Shown one piece after another: positions 17,979 through 26,637 of a stretch of 59,712 nucleotides of DNA. The position numbers and the translations under genes are program-made. Every line of letters begins with the position of its first letter. Position 1 is the first letter of the stretch. Source of the stretch: Opitutales bacterium (lineage in GTDB: Bacteria > Verrucomicrobiota > Verrucomicrobiia > Opitutales > Seribacteraceae); contig JAOFOL010000009.1 of the NCBI GenBank assembly GCA_028042835.1, positions 1 through 59,712 of the forward strand. The letters are read 5' to 3'. Below the pieces are notes generated by a model. It saw nothing but the letters and a program-made list of their open reading frames with translations. It had not been told where the DNA came from and did not search any database.

Positions 17979-19717
17979 TGGACTTTCTCGAAATCAGAAA
18001 TTTGAAAACCTATTTTCACTTGCGCTCTGGGACAGTCCGTGCGGTGGATGATATTTCCTTCAGTATTAAAAAAGGTGAAATTGTTGGAGTGGTGGGTGAG
18101 TCAGGCTCTGGGAAATCAGTGACTTGCCATACTATGCTTGGCTTACTTCCTCAACCACCTGCAAGTGTAGAAGGAGGGAGTATCTACTTTAAAGAAGATG
18201 ACCTCATTAACTTACCTAAAGCGGCAATACGGGCAATAAGGGGTAAAAAAATATCGATGATTTTTCAGGACCCAATGAGTTGCCTGAATCCGTACATGAA
18301 TATCCTCGAACAAGTTTCTGAACCGCTCTTGATTCACCATGGAGTATCTAAGGAGCAAGCCGAGAAGGATGCAATTGAGATGATGAAGAAAGTTGGGATT
18401 CGGGACGCTGAAAAAAGAGCTGAGTCTTTTCCCCATGAATTTTCTGGTGGAATGCGCCAACGGGTAATGATTGCAATGGCACTAATCACAAAGCCAGACC
18501 TCTTACTTGCAGATGAACCAACCACTGCACTTGATGTCACGGTTCAGGCAAAAATTTTAAAGATTCTAAAATCCTTACGCGAAGAAATAAATGTTTCGGT
18601 TCTTTTTATCACCCATGATCTAGGAGTTGTGGCAGAAATTGCAGATCGAATCGTAGTTATGTATCGCGGGAAGATCGTAGAAGAAGGTACAGCGTTTGAT
18701 ATTTTCAACAAGCCTAAGCATCCTTATGTGAAAGGTCTTCTTGCCTGCCGACCAACCTTAGACTGTCAGTACCGAACATTACCTACAGTCGATGACTTTG
18801 TTGAATCTATTGAAAAACCTAATGGTGAGGTTGAAGTTAAAGAACGGCCCGATGTTGAAAAAATTCTTCGGAACTTAAAAGACCATGAGGATTCAATCCG
18901 TGATTTACCTTCTTCACAAAAAGAACCTCTAGTTGAAGTAGAAAATCTCAAAGTACATTTCAATGCATCAGGTGGTTTCTTCAGAAACCAACAGAATCAA
19001 GTGAAAGCAGTCGATGGAATAGAATTAACCATCAATAAAGGGCAAACCCTCGGGCTTGTCGGAGAATCTGGTTGTGGGAAAACAACCGCAGGGAGGGCCA
19101 TCCTTCACCTAGTCCGCCCAACTACCGGGAGAGTAAACTATGACGGGCAAGAACTTGGAATGCTTACGCAGGCAGAGCTACTTAGGTATCGCAAGAAAAT
19201 GCAAATCATATTCCAGGATCCTTACGCTTCACTCAATCCAAGACTGACAATAGAGCAAACATTGATTGAACCACTCGTGGTCCATCAAATAGGTAATAAT
19301 CGAGGTGACCGTAAGGAACGGGTGGTTACTTTACTCGAAGAAGTTGGCCTTTGTTCGGAGCACCTTCTGCGATATCCGCACGAATTCTCGGGAGGGCAGA
19401 GGCAACGAATTTGCGTAGCCCGTGCTCTAGCAGTGGAGCCGGAATTTATAGTTTGCGATGAATGCGTCTCTGCAATGGATGTATCCGTGCAAGCACAGGT
19501 CCTGAATCTTCTTCGGGAATTACAGGATAAAAGGCAGCTTACTTACCTTTTTATTTCTCATGACCTGTCAGTTGTAAAATTTATATCCGATGAAGTTGCG
19601 GTTATGAATGCCGGTAAAATTATCGAATTTGGATCCGCAAAGGAACTTTATGCAAATCCGAAGCAAAAATATACTCAAGAATTAATCGATTCGATTCCTT
19701 CTTACGATGGTATATAG
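17978..19717 (+). CDS. Fused dual ATPase of the oligopeptide transporter (OppD-OppF in one chain)
   Basis: The start is the ATG at 17978 ([13 protein letters not shown]), whose A is the last base of the oppC stop; a frame from 17870 runs inside oppC. The 579-residue chain has two complete ABC ATPases. The first (about residues 1-265) has [24 protein letters not shown] and [12 protein letters not shown]; the second (about 310-579) has [30 protein letters not shown] and Walker [13 protein letters not shown]. In the second Walker B the residue after the catalytic Glu is Cys instead of Pro. A charged linker of about 50 residues joins the halves. The design equals YejF/GsiA. It ends the operon, 64 bases before a convergent gene. 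Confidence 0.94.
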   Translation: MDFLEIRNLKTYFHLRSGTVRAVDDISFSIKKGEIVGVVGESGSGKSVTCHTMLGLLPQPPASVEGGSIYFKEDDLINLPKAAIRAIRGKKISMIFQDPMSCLNPYMNILEQVSEPLLIHHGVSKEQAEKDAIEMMKKVGIRDAEKRAESFPHEFSGGMRQRVMIAMALITKPDLLLADEPTTALDVTVQAKILKILKSLREEINVSVLFITHDLGVVAEIADRIVVMYRGKIVEEGTAFDIFNKPKHPYVKGLLACRPTLDCQYRTLPTVDDFVESIEKPNGEVEVKERPDVEKILRNLKDHEDSIRDLPSSQKEPLVEVENLKVHFNASGGFFRNQQNQVKAVDGIELTINKGQTLGLVGESGCGKTTAGRAILHLVRPTTGRVNYDGQELGMLTQAELLRYRKKMQIIFQDPYASLNPRLTIEQTLIEPLVVHQIGNNRGDRKERVVTLLEEVGLCSEHLLRYPHEFSGGQRQRICVARALAVEPEFIVCDECVSAMDVSVQAQVLNLLRELQDKRQLTYLFISHDLSVVKFISDEVAVMNAGKIIEFGSAKELYANPKQKYTQELIDSIPSYDGI

Positions 19718-19780
19718 ATTAGATTTTTTAGAGATCCTAGTCATTAACTATACTTCAAATCTTTTTAGGTAAAAAGTATA

Positions 19781-20659
19781 TTACTTTAAAATTCCTAATC
19801 GTTCGCCCGAAAAGAGGAATTGTTGTGCGAGACCCGCAAACTCTCCAAAATGAATTTTAGCAAAATGAATTTTGTGTGGAGATTTCCAACCATTTAGGAA
19901 ATATCTCTTTTCCAAACTTTTCTCGATCCATGTATCCATCGGGAATGCCTCAAGAAACATTCCCCCAAACAGTAATGCACAATCTGCAACTTTCTCCCCG
20001 ACTCCCGGTAATCTTAAAAGTTCCACTTTCGCATCTTCGTAACAACTAGACTGTACGGCTTGTAACCAGTTTGGTTGGCTTACAATGATCTGAGCCGTTT
20101 GGGCCACATACTTTGCCCGGTATCCAAGTTTCAGTGACCTGAGATCCTCCTCCGATACTTCTGCCAGTTTAGCCCACCCTGGAAATGAAAATATTCCCGG
20201 AAAAAGCTCCTTTCCATAGCGTTCACAAACAGCAGTTCCAATAGCTTGTATTTGAGGAATACTCTTGGCAGAACTTAATAAGAAATAAAATAAAGTTTGG
20301 CCAAGTGGTTGTCTTAAAATCCTTAATCCACTTAGCTGTTTTACGCATTTACCGAGTACAGGATCTGATCTCCAAGGCAGTTGATCTAGCTTTTGCTGAT
20401 AATCCTGATCCAGCCAAAAGTAATTTTCAACACATTTAGTCTTAACTGGATTAATTCTTTCACATCGCCAAAAAATCTCACTTTCTTCCCACTTGCATTC
20501 AATAACTGAATCACCAATTTTCCCTCTCCAATATAGATCTGACAAGGATTCCCAATCAAAGCATTGACCGCCTTGAAGGGTCTCCTTGAGACTAAGTTTA
20601 GAAAAACCATGCCCATCCTTGAAAGTGTGCCAAGGACCCCAAAATCCGTTTCTATTCAA
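19781..20659 (-). CDS. ogg: 8-oxoguanine DNA glycosylase, OGG1-like (HhH-GPD)
   Basis: The 292-residue protein matches eukaryotic-type OGG1 more than MutY or Nth. The N-terminal domain has LKETLQGGQCFDW, the central domain QTLFYFLLSSAKSIPQI, and the helix-hairpin-helix is LPGVGEKVADCALL at residues 217-230, with catalytic K223. D242 in PMDTWIEK is the conserved catalytic aspartate. There is no FeS-cluster cysteine set. The enzyme removes 8-oxo-guanine opposite cytosine and nicks the abasic site. In OGG1 the FICSSNNNI stretch recognises the damaged pair; here it reads FLLSSAKSI, so substrate recognition may differ. It starts 6 bases after the stop of the secreted protein upstream and converges with the opp operon. 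Confidence 0.85.
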   Translation of the reverse strand: MNRNGFWGPWHTFKDGHGFSKLSLKETLQGGQCFDWESLSDLYWRGKIGDSVIECKWEESEIFWRCERINPVKTKCVENYFWLDQDYQQKLDQLPWRSDPVLGKCVKQLSGLRILRQPLGQTLFYFLLSSAKSIPQIQAIGTAVCERYGKELFPGIFSFPGWAKLAEVSEEDLRSLKLGYRAKYVAQTAQIIVSQPNWLQAVQSSCYEDAKVELLRLPGVGEKVADCALLFGGMFLEAFPMDTWIEKSLEKRYFLNGWKSPHKIHFAKIHFGEFAGLAQQFLFSGERLGILK

Positions 20660-20665
20660 ATTGTT

Positions 20666-21157
20666 TTAGTGTGACCACAGGGAACTTTTTTCTACAAATA
20701 TACTTTTCTCTTCCGACCCTGTGATTTGAATTTTCCAAGCTACTAATCGCATATTTGATTCCCCCCAATCCTTACCTGTCAAACCAAGCAAAATCTTTTG
20801 TTTTCCTTTTAAATCATTTGGGATTGTGAAAACATAGCTTCGCGATTGAGGGTCAGTTGAATCAATCACATCCAACTTAATTGTATTTCCTTTTTGAGTG
20901 GAGGTACGATCCAAAATTACAGGAAGGTAAAAATACAATCCTGACCTATCATCTGGGGAAGAGCGAAGAACTAAATTATTACCCGTGTATTCTTTGCCTG
21001 AAAAATATTCAGCTATGCGAAGAAAGTCTTCGTTTGAGCAATATTTAACCTGGACTTTTAATGAGTCCGATTCGTTACCAAGAAGAACGCAGTTTAGTGA
21101 AGGCAATGCAGGCAGAGCAAAGAAAAGCAAAGCAAGCAATTGCGTACGCCCGCTCAT
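20666..21157 (-). CDS. Hypothetical secreted protein
   Basis: This protein of 163 residues begins with a signal peptide (MSGRTQLLALLFFALPALPS). A cysteine follows (SLNC) but the lipobox is poor, so it may be a lipoprotein or simply secreted. The mature part looks all-beta, with alternating patterns such as GLYFYLPVILD, IKLDVIDST and MRLVAWKIQI, compatible with a jelly-roll or Ig-like domain. I do not recognise the family. It lies between a small basic protein gene (16 bases upstream) and the OGG1-like gene (6 bases downstream) on the same strand, a mixed neighbourhood that gives no clear hint of its job. Confidence 0.6.
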   Translation of the reverse strand: MSGRTQLLALLFFALPALPSLNCVLLGNESDSLKVQVKYCSNEDFLRIAEYFSGKEYTGNNLVLRSSPDDRSGLYFYLPVILDRTSTQKGNTIKLDVIDSTDPQSRSYVFTIPNDLKGKQKILLGLTGKDWGESNMRLVAWKIQITGSEEKSIFVEKSSLWSH

Positions 21158-21173
21158 GGTTCAGTAATCTCCC

Positions 21174-21449
21174 TTATTCTTTTGGGTCTTCAGGTGAAGA
21201 TTCTTTGGTACTAGATTCAGCTACTTCAGGCGTAACATCAGGACCTAAAACATCTTCTGTTTTTGCTTTTTCAGCAACAGGCTCAGGCTTTGCAGCTGGA
21301 GCAGCTTTTTTACGCACAGTAGCTTTCTTCGCAGTTGACTTCGTCTTCTTTGAGTTACTTTGCTTTGCTTCATTAAGTACCGCCTTGCGTCTTGCAAGGT
21401 AAGCGGTGCGTCTACGACGCTTGACTAGTTTCTTGTATTGTTTGCCCAT
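21174..21449 (-). CDS. Small highly basic protein with acidic tail
   Basis: The 91-residue product has three parts: a strongly basic N-terminus (MGKQYKKLVKRRRRTAYLAR), a Lys/Ala/Thr-rich middle resembling the tails of bacterial histone H1-like proteins (KKTKSTAKKATVRKKAAPAAK), and an acidic Pro/Glu/Ser C-terminus. It probably binds nucleic acid through the basic part. I associate proteins starting MGKQYKK with KRRRR with Verrucomicrobia, but I know no characterised member. The low-complexity composition raises doubt about any alignment, yet codon usage and the distinct start support a real gene. It is the first gene of a short run with the secreted protein and the DNA glycosylase. Confidence 0.65.
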   Translation of the reverse strand: MGKQYKKLVKRRRRTAYLARRKAVLNEAKQSNSKKTKSTAKKATVRKKAAPAAKPEPVAEKAKTEDVLGPDVTPEVAESSTKESSPEDPKE

Positions 21450-21505
21450 AGGATGAGTAAATAAATAGATTAATTTGTGGCCGGTGACAAGGCAATGCTT
21501 ACGAT

Positions 21506-22591
21506 TTAAGAAATTGCTACCGGGACTCCGCTTTTTGCAGACTCATAAGTGGCATCAATTATTTTCATTAAAGCCAACGCTTGACTCGGAGAATTTAGCG
21601 GTTCTTCTTCATCACTAATGGATCGAACAAAATTTTCTGCTGAGCGAATCCGACCCATATCCTCATTATCTTCAGTAATAATACTACGATTAACCGAACG
21701 CCCATGTTCCTGAACATATAATTCGCAATCATCGATTGCAGTTTCATCCAAACCATCCGATCCGAATAAACGTCGAATCATTCCTCCGGCTTTCTTTCCC
21801 TGAAAGGTTACTGAAACTTCTTCTCTTTTATTCATTTCAGCCCAGGAAATTTGGAAATTTAAAACTTGTCCAGTTTCAAACTTCACAAAGCCATGAGCGG
21901 CACTTTCCACATCAGTTACTCCATCAGCAACATCAGGTATACCCCAGGGGCCTTTAAAACCTTTATTTTCGATAAAATCATTGAATGTCTGAGCGAGCAC
22001 ATGAGTAGGATTAGGATAATCCATATAATAAAGAGCCAAATCCACCATATGCAAAAGATCAATCAAAGGACCACCACCTGACATTTCTTTATTTGTAAAC
22101 CATCCACCGAATCCAGGAATTCCAGTTCGTCTTATCCATTTTGCTTGAGCAGAATTGATTTGCCCGACTTCACCTGCCTCAATGTATTTTCGTAACGCAT
22201 AGGATTCCGGTCTTGCTCGATTATTGAAATTAAACATCAGAGTCTTGCCTGCACTTTCTGAAGCTTCTTTCATTTCATTTACCTCGGCAGCATTTAATGC
22301 GGGAGGCTTTTCGCAAAATACATGTTTTCCAGCTTGCAATACCTGTAAAGCTAATGGCCGGTGAGTACGATTAGGAGTAATAATACTAATCGCATCCAGG
22401 TCGGATAATTCATTCAGCATTTTAGCTGAATCTGAAAAGACATGAGGCACGCCATACTCTTTCGCTGCAGTCTTGGCCGCAGCTTCATTCATATCGCAAA
22501 TCGCAACCAGCTCGCCTCCTCCTGCTCGGAAGCCTGCAGCATGGTATTGAAGCATTCCGCCTGCACCTATAATTCCAATTTTTTTACTCAT
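21506..22591 (-). CDS. Gfo/Idh/MocA family oxidoreductase
   Basis: The 361-residue protein has an N-terminal Rossmann fold starting at residue 4 with IGIIGAGGMLQYH, the family motif DAISIITPNRTHRPLALQVLQ (split here after TPN), and EKPPALNAAEV, where the lysine of the EKP motif takes part in catalysis. The C-terminal alpha/beta domain (about 130-361) contains GGGPLIDLLHMVDLALYYM, with the His that usually completes the active site. Such enzymes oxidise or reduce sugars, inositols or their derivatives with NAD(P). It has no signal peptide and is cytoplasmic. It is the last of three genes encoding a likely sugar or polyol pathway; the substrate cannot be read from the sequence. Confidence 0.9.
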   Translation of the reverse strand: MSKKIGIIGAGGMLQYHAAGFRAGGGELVAICDMNEAAAKTAAKEYGVPHVFSDSAKMLNELSDLDAISIITPNRTHRPLALQVLQAGKHVFCEKPPALNAAEVNEMKEASESAGKTLMFNFNNRARPESYALRKYIEAGEVGQINSAQAKWIRRTGIPGFGGWFTNKEMSGGGPLIDLLHMVDLALYYMDYPNPTHVLAQTFNDFIENKGFKGPWGIPDVADGVTDVESAAHGFVKFETGQVLNFQISWAEMNKREEVSVTFQGKKAGGMIRRLFGSDGLDETAIDDCELYVQEHGRSVNRSIITEDNEDMGRIRSAENFVRSISDEEEPLNSPSQALALMKIIDATYESAKSGVPVAIS

Positions 22592-22600
22592 AATTGATTA

Positions 22601-23767
22601 CTACTTGGGAATACTGGGAAACTTTACCCATTTTTCTTTCGAATTTGAACTCTTAACCACTGTTTCAATAAATGCCATTCCAATAATACCATCTTTTATA
22701 TCGGGAAAATCATAACCAGACTTTCTCGGATACTTGCCCGCTACTTCATCTGCGATGGCAACAGAAGCTGCATTATAAACATTTGCAAAAGCCTCTATAA
22801 AACCTTCGGGGTGCCCAAAGGGGATGCGGGTATTTTCAGCAGCTTGTCCAGTAACATAATCATTCCCACGACGCCATACTTGACGAGGTGCACGAGCATC
22901 TTTGACTATCAGATCATTTGGTTCCTCCTGGTGCCATTCAATTGATTTTTTGGTGCCATACACCCGAATATTCAAATCGTTTTCATCTCCGTTTGAAACT
23001 TGTGAAGCATAAATAATTCCACGAGCACCTCCTTTGAAGCGAACCAATACATTGCCATCGTCGTCTAAATTGCGACCCGGAATATTAACCGAAAGATCAG
23101 CACACAAACGATCAATTTCCAAGCCTGTTATATAATGAACCAAATTTTCTGCATGAGTACCTATATCGCCCATACAGTTTGAAATTCCAGCGATTTCAGG
23201 GTTTGCTCGCCAGTTAGAAATAGCCTTATCTTCACCAGTGAGGGCGGTAATTGCATAGCCTTGGGGATATTCGCATACGACTTTTATTATTTCCCCAAGT
23301 TCGCCCTTTTTGACCATTTCTTTTGCAAGTTTGACCATAGGATAACCGGTGTAGTTATGCGTCAGAGCAAATACCTTTTTGGTTTTGTTAATTATTTTCC
23401 GCAATTCTCTGGCCTGGGCTAAATCGTAGGTAACAGGCTTGTCACAAATAACGTTAAATCCAGCACGCAGAAAAGTCTTTGCCACATCAAAATGAAGGTA
23501 ATTTTGAACAACAATCGTTACGAAATCAATTCTTTGGTCTTCTGGCAAAGCTTTCTCTTTTTCAGCCATCTCCTGATAAGAACCATAAACTCTTGAAGAA
23601 TCTAAATGAAAATCTTTACCTGACAATTTACTCTTCTTGGGATCAGAAGAAAAAGCCCCTGCCACCAATTCAATATTTCCATCTAAGTTGGCTGCTCTTC
23701 GATGAACACCCCCGATGAAGGCACCACGACCTCCACCTACCATACCCATTCTTAATTTTCTTTTCAT
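22601..23767 (-). CDS. Gfo/Idh/MocA family oxidoreductase
   Basis: This 388-residue protein starts MKRKLRMGMVGGGRGAFIG, a Rossmann nucleotide loop. It continues with DFVTIVVQNYLHFDVAKTFL, CDKPVTYDLAQARELR (the catalytic Lys in DKP, where EKP is usual) and GDIGTHAENLVHYITG, which carries the active-site histidine. The long C-terminus (GHPEGFIEAFANVYNAA, later DGIIGMAFIETVVKSS) is typical of members found with xylose-isomerase-like proteins. It lies 9 bases upstream of a second oxidoreductase of the family and 12 bases after the TIM-barrel gene. Two such enzymes plus an isomerase suggest oxidation-isomerisation-reduction of a sugar or inositol. Confidence 0.9.
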   Translation of the reverse strand: MKRKLRMGMVGGGRGAFIGGVHRRAANLDGNIELVAGAFSSDPKKSKLSGKDFHLDSSRVYGSYQEMAEKEKALPEDQRIDFVTIVVQNYLHFDVAKTFLRAGFNVICDKPVTYDLAQARELRKIINKTKKVFALTHNYTGYPMVKLAKEMVKKGELGEIIKVVCEYPQGYAITALTGEDKAISNWRANPEIAGISNCMGDIGTHAENLVHYITGLEIDRLCADLSVNIPGRNLDDDGNVLVRFKGGARGIIYASQVSNGDENDLNIRVYGTKKSIEWHQEEPNDLIVKDARAPRQVWRRGNDYVTGQAAENTRIPFGHPEGFIEAFANVYNAASVAIADEVAGKYPRKSGYDFPDIKDGIIGMAFIETVVKSSNSKEKWVKFPSIPK

Positions 23768-23779
23768 AAGAATTTTTGC

Positions 23780-24823
23780 TTATTGTTTTTCCTTATCAAA
23801 TGCCGCATCAAACGCCATTTGATTTGGAGTAAAATCAAGTTGTTTTATGAAATCACAAGATTCTTCGGCTCCATGAAATCTATCCATTCGGCTGTCCTCC
23901 CACTCTATCGAAAGAGGTCCGGCATATCCGATATCATTAAGGGCTACAATGATTTCTTCAAAATCTACATCACCCCTCCCAACTGAACGAAAATCCCAAT
24001 GCCTTCTCGGATCTGCGAAAGTAGTGTGCCCACCAAAAACCCCCACAGTCCCGTCTCCATGACCCCACCATGCATCTTTCATGTGTGCATGATAAATTCG
24101 GTCGGAAAAAGTCCTAATAAACTTTACATAGTCAACTCCTTGATAACCCAGGTGGGATGGATCATAGTTGAAACCAAATCTTTTATGGCCCTTCACTGCC
24201 GCCAGAGCCCGTTCTGCACTGGCAATATCAAAAGCGATTTCTGTCGGATGAACTTCAAGAGCAAAATTTACCTTTTGTTTTTCGAATTCTTGAAGGATCG
24301 GACCAAATCTCTTGGCAAAATCTTCAAAACCTTTATCCCAGTAGGCTTGATCAGTTGGAGGAAAAGCGTAAATAGAATGCCAAATACTCGATCCAGTAAA
24401 ACCATTAACTACGGCGGGAAAATCATCTTTTTTTCCGCGACCAGGTTTTTCATTAATAAAATTCCGACATGCTTTTGCTGTCTTAGCTAATTTTTTTGCC
24501 GCTCTCTTCCTGACTTTCTCGGGTTCCCCTTCTCCCCAGACATCAGCCGGCAGAATAGCTTTATGGCGCTCGTCGATTAAATCACACACGGCCTGCCCAA
24601 CCAAATGGCTAGATATCGAAAAGGCGGTGAGTCCGTTATCAGAAAGTATTTCCCAGCGCTCCTTACAGTACTTTTTCGAAACTGCAGCCTTATCTACATC
24701 AAAATGATCCCCCCAACAGGCAAGCTCCAAACCGTCGTAACCCATTTGGGACGCTTTTTCAGCTAGGTCTGGCAATGAAAGGTCGGCCCACTGGCCGGTA
24801 AATAGAGTAACGGGTCTTGGCAT
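23780..24823 (-). CDS. Sugar phosphate isomerase/epimerase-like TIM-barrel protein
   Basis: The 347-residue protein belongs to the xylose isomerase-like / AP endonuclease 2 superfamily: [21 protein letters not shown] near the start, [38 protein letters not shown] and [12 protein letters not shown] in barrel order. The Glu/Asp/His residues in these strands form the metal site (ALEVH, DPSH, HAHMKD, IEWED). It has no signal peptide. It is the first gene of a three-gene run with two Gfo/Idh/MocA oxidoreductases, a common set for sugar or inositol catabolism. Eight bases before the ATG the coding strand has nine consecutive C residues and no Shine-Dalgarno sequence. Confidence 0.88.
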   Translation of the reverse strand: MPRPVTLFTGQWADLSLPDLAEKASQMGYDGLELACWGDHFDVDKAAVSKKYCKERWEILSDNGLTAFSISSHLVGQAVCDLIDERHKAILPADVWGEGEPEKVRKRAAKKLAKTAKACRNFINEKPGRGKKDDFPAVVNGFTGSSIWHSIYAFPPTDQAYWDKGFEDFAKRFGPILQEFEKQKVNFALEVHPTEIAFDIASAERALAAVKGHKRFGFNYDPSHLGYQGVDYVKFIRTFSDRIYHAHMKDAWWGHGDGTVGVFGGHTTFADPRRHWDFRSVGRGDVDFEEIIVALNDIGYAGPLSIEWEDSRMDRFHGAEESCDFIKQLDFTPNQMAFDAAFDKEKQ

Positions 24824-24830
24824 AATTATT

Positions 24831-24839
24831 GGGGGGGGG
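24831..24839. repeat. Homopolymer tract of nine G (C on the coding strand)
   Basis: A run of nine G lies just upstream of the TIM-barrel gene start at 24823; on the transcript it is nine C ending 8 bases before the ATG. It occupies the place where a ribosome-binding site would be. It is the longest G/C homopolymer I saw in an A/T-rich window. Runs of this length can vary by slipped-strand mispairing, but no variation can be seen in a single sequence and a sequencing error in run length is possible. Confidence 0.85.
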
Positions 24840-24921
24840 TTAGATAAGGGTACTGGTTACTAATCTTTTTTGAAAGACTTGTTAAAGATGGGCAAACATT
24901 ATTTCTGCAGGATTTCTGTTT

Positions 24922-25590
24922 TTATGATTCAAATGGTAATGCCAAAACTTTCTCGGCTGAACGTAAACCTAAATTTATAGATTGTCCTTTTGTTGTTTTT
25001 AAGGTCATCGCATCCGCACATTCTTCCACCCTCAAAATTTTAAAAATCTGCCCAGGTACTAACTTGGTTTTTCTTGCAAACTTTAAAAACTTTTTATCCT
25101 GATCGACAATTGATTCGATCCTCACACTCATGTTCTCCGAAAATTCTGACAATGGTTTGGAAGCGGGTCGTTTAATGACTCCACTCTTCGAAGGAATAGG
25201 ATCTCCATGTGGATCAAATCGGGGTCGCCCCAGAAACTCATCAAGTTTTTCTAAAACTTTCTCAGATATGGCGTGCTCTAATTCCTCAGCTTCAGCATGA
25301 ATTTCACTCCAATCCAATCCAAGCGTTTCAACTAAAAAAGTTTCCAATAATCGATGTCTACGCAACATACTCATGGCAAGTTTTTTGCCTTTCGAAGTCA
25401 AAGAGACTCCCACACGCGGATAATAGGAAACCCATCCGTCCCGCTCCAAACTTTTGGCCATAGCGGTTGCCGTTCCAGGAGTAACTCTTAAAACCTTTGA
25501 AACTTGCCCCATTGAAACTTTTGAAGATTCCGTTTCCAGTGTTACTACAAGAATTTCCTTAAGATAATTTTCAACCGTCGAAGATGCCAT
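24922..25590 (-). CDS. mntR: DtxR/MntR-family metal-dependent transcriptional regulator
   Basis: I choose the ATG at 25590 because MASSTVENYLKEIL aligns with the start of MntR/DtxR proteins; the frame continues to 25626 without a better start. The 222-residue product has a winged helix-turn-helix (about residues 1-75, VSMGQVSKVLRVTPGTATAM then LTSKGKKLA) and a helical metal-binding/dimerisation domain (about 76-135, RHRLLETFLVETLG, EELEHAISEKVLEKL, FDPHGDPIP). A C-terminal FeoA/SH3-like domain (about 150-222) follows. The E and H residues in the second domain are the usual metal ligands. It diverges from a metal importer operon and almost certainly represses it when Mn(II) or a related metal is plentiful. 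Confidence 0.9.
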   Translation of the reverse strand: MASSTVENYLKEILVVTLETESSKVSMGQVSKVLRVTPGTATAMAKSLERDGWVSYYPRVGVSLTSKGKKLAMSMLRRHRLLETFLVETLGLDWSEIHAEAEELEHAISEKVLEKLDEFLGRPRFDPHGDPIPSKSGVIKRPASKPLSEFSENMSVRIESIVDQDKKFLKFARKTKLVPGQIFKILRVEECADAMTLKTTKGQSINLGLRSAEKVLALPFES

Positions 25591-25617
25591 ATCCTCAATT
25601 CTGCTTCCAATAAAGAG

Positions 25618-25631
25618 TTGACTCAAGTCAA
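25618..25631. promoter_or_regulatory. Palindromic operator candidate 1 (overlaps the -35 box)
   Basis: TTGACTCAAGTCAA is an inverted repeat with perfect 6-base arms (TTGACT/AGTCAA) around CA. It coincides with the -35 box of the predicted mntA promoter and lies 28 bases upstream of mntR. The centre is at 25624.5, 28 bases from that of the second palindrome, so two regulator dimers could sit at a regular distance. The likely ligand is the MntR/DtxR protein encoded next to it. Confidence 0.5.
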
Positions 25632-25645
25632 TTCCAAGACATAAT
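25618..25645 (+). promoter_or_regulatory. Predicted sigma70-type promoter of the metal importer operon
   Basis: A -35 box TTGACT (25618-25623) is followed after 16 bases by CATAAT (25640-25645), five of six matches to the -10 consensus. Transcription would start near 25652, about 17 bases before the mntA ATG, leaving a very short leader with no ribosome-binding site. The location between mntR and mntA and the overlapping palindromes support it. It was recognised by eye only. Confidence 0.55.
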
Positions 25646-25659
25646 TTTGATTAGTCAAA
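25646..25659. promoter_or_regulatory. Palindromic operator candidate 2 (overlaps the transcription start)
   Basis: TTTGATTAGTCAAA has arms TTTGA/TCAAA around TTAG and shares the TTGA...GTCAA core with the first palindrome. It follows the -10 box directly and covers the predicted start point, ending 9 bases before the mntA ATG. This position suits a repressor site. Confidence 0.5.
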
Positions 25660-25668
25660 GTAGATATT

Positions 25669-26634
25669 ATGTATACTCATATAAAATTATCAGTACTAGT
25701 CGTAATAAGACTTCTCCCCCTTAGCCTAATCTTGTACCTAGGTTGCACAAAACCTGCTGAAATAGAGAAACTTAAAGATGAAAAATTTTCAATTGTAACA
25801 ACTACAACTCAAGTTACCGACCTTGTAAGAAGACTCACTGGAGACAATTGCAGGGTTATATCACTGATGGGTCCGGGAGTAGATCCCCATTTATACAAAC
25901 CAACAGCCCGCGACATGACAGCTATTTCTTCGGCTGACCTCGTGATTTACCACGGACTAAAACTTGAAGGCAAGCTGGCCGCTACTTTACGAAAAGCTAA
26001 GGATTTAAAAGTTTACTCGGTATGTTCTGTTATTCCTCAAGGTAACCTTCTTCAATCAAAGGAATCAGATGTTAATTATCCAGATCCACATGTATGGTTT
26101 TCCCCAAGTATATGGATCCAATGCATGAATGGATTAGCCAAATTTTTGGCCAAGGAATTACCAGTTAACGAGACTGAAATATTTAAAAAAGCACATGTGA
26201 TAGAGAAGGAATTTTTGGATGTCGCTGCATGGGCAAAAAAACAATTCAACGACCTCCCTTTAAACAAAAGAATTCTCATAACAAGTCACGATGCTTTCCG
26301 CTATTTAGGGGATTTCTTTGGATTGAAAGTTATTGCATTACAGGGAATTTCGACCGTTCAGGAAGCAGGTCTTGGCGATCGCACAAATCTCGTGGACTAT
26401 ATAAATCGGAACAAAATATCATGCCTCTTTGTTGAAAGCAGCGTAAACCCAAAAGCGCTTGAAGAAATTGCCAAGGAAACGGGTATCTCCATTGGAAAAC
26501 CTTTGTTCTCAGATGCACTAGGCTCCGTGGAAAACTCATCTATTGGTCCCGCCCGGAAATCCTTCTCTCATGATACTTGGTCGGGCATGATGGCTTACAA
26601 TGTAAGATCAATAATTGATGGATTAGACCCTTAA
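25669..26634 (+). CDS. mntA: Metal-binding lipoprotein of an ABC importer (TroA/ZnuA/MntA cluster A-1)
   Basis: The 321-residue protein has a lipoprotein signal (lipobox LYLGC, Cys26). Four metal ligands of the family align: H74 (VDPHLYKP), H141 (PDPHVWFS), H207 (TSHDAF) and D282 (FSDALG). A His at the third place is as in TroA and ZnuA, while PsaA-type Mn proteins have Glu there. The cargo could therefore be Mn or Zn; the adjacent MntR-like regulator favours Mn. The His-rich loop of ZnuA is absent. It delivers metal from outside the membrane to the permeases encoded downstream. The ATG lies right behind a palindromic operator candidate and has no ribosome-binding site. Confidence 0.92.
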   Translation: MYTHIKLSVLVVIRLLPLSLILYLGCTKPAEIEKLKDEKFSIVTTTTQVTDLVRRLTGDNCRVISLMGPGVDPHLYKPTARDMTAISSADLVIYHGLKLEGKLAATLRKAKDLKVYSVCSVIPQGNLLQSKESDVNYPDPHVWFSPSIWIQCMNGLAKFLAKELPVNETEIFKKAHVIEKEFLDVAAWAKKQFNDLPLNKRILITSHDAFRYLGDFFGLKVIALQGISTVQEAGLGDRTNLVDYINRNKISCLFVESSVNPKALEEIAKETGISIGKPLFSDALGSVENSSIGPARKSFSHDTWSGMMAYNVRSIIDGLDP

Positions 26635-26637
26635 ATT

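Noticed and set aside
23999-24490. 163-codon plus-strand frame antisense to the TIM-barrel gene
   Set aside because: Opposite strand of a well-conserved gene; no family motifs.
25669-26634. Assigning the metal-binding lipoprotein to the PsaA-type (Glu) Mn group from E256
   Set aside because: The third ligand aligns with H207 in TSHDAF, not E256, so it is TroA/ZnuA-like and metal specificity stays open.
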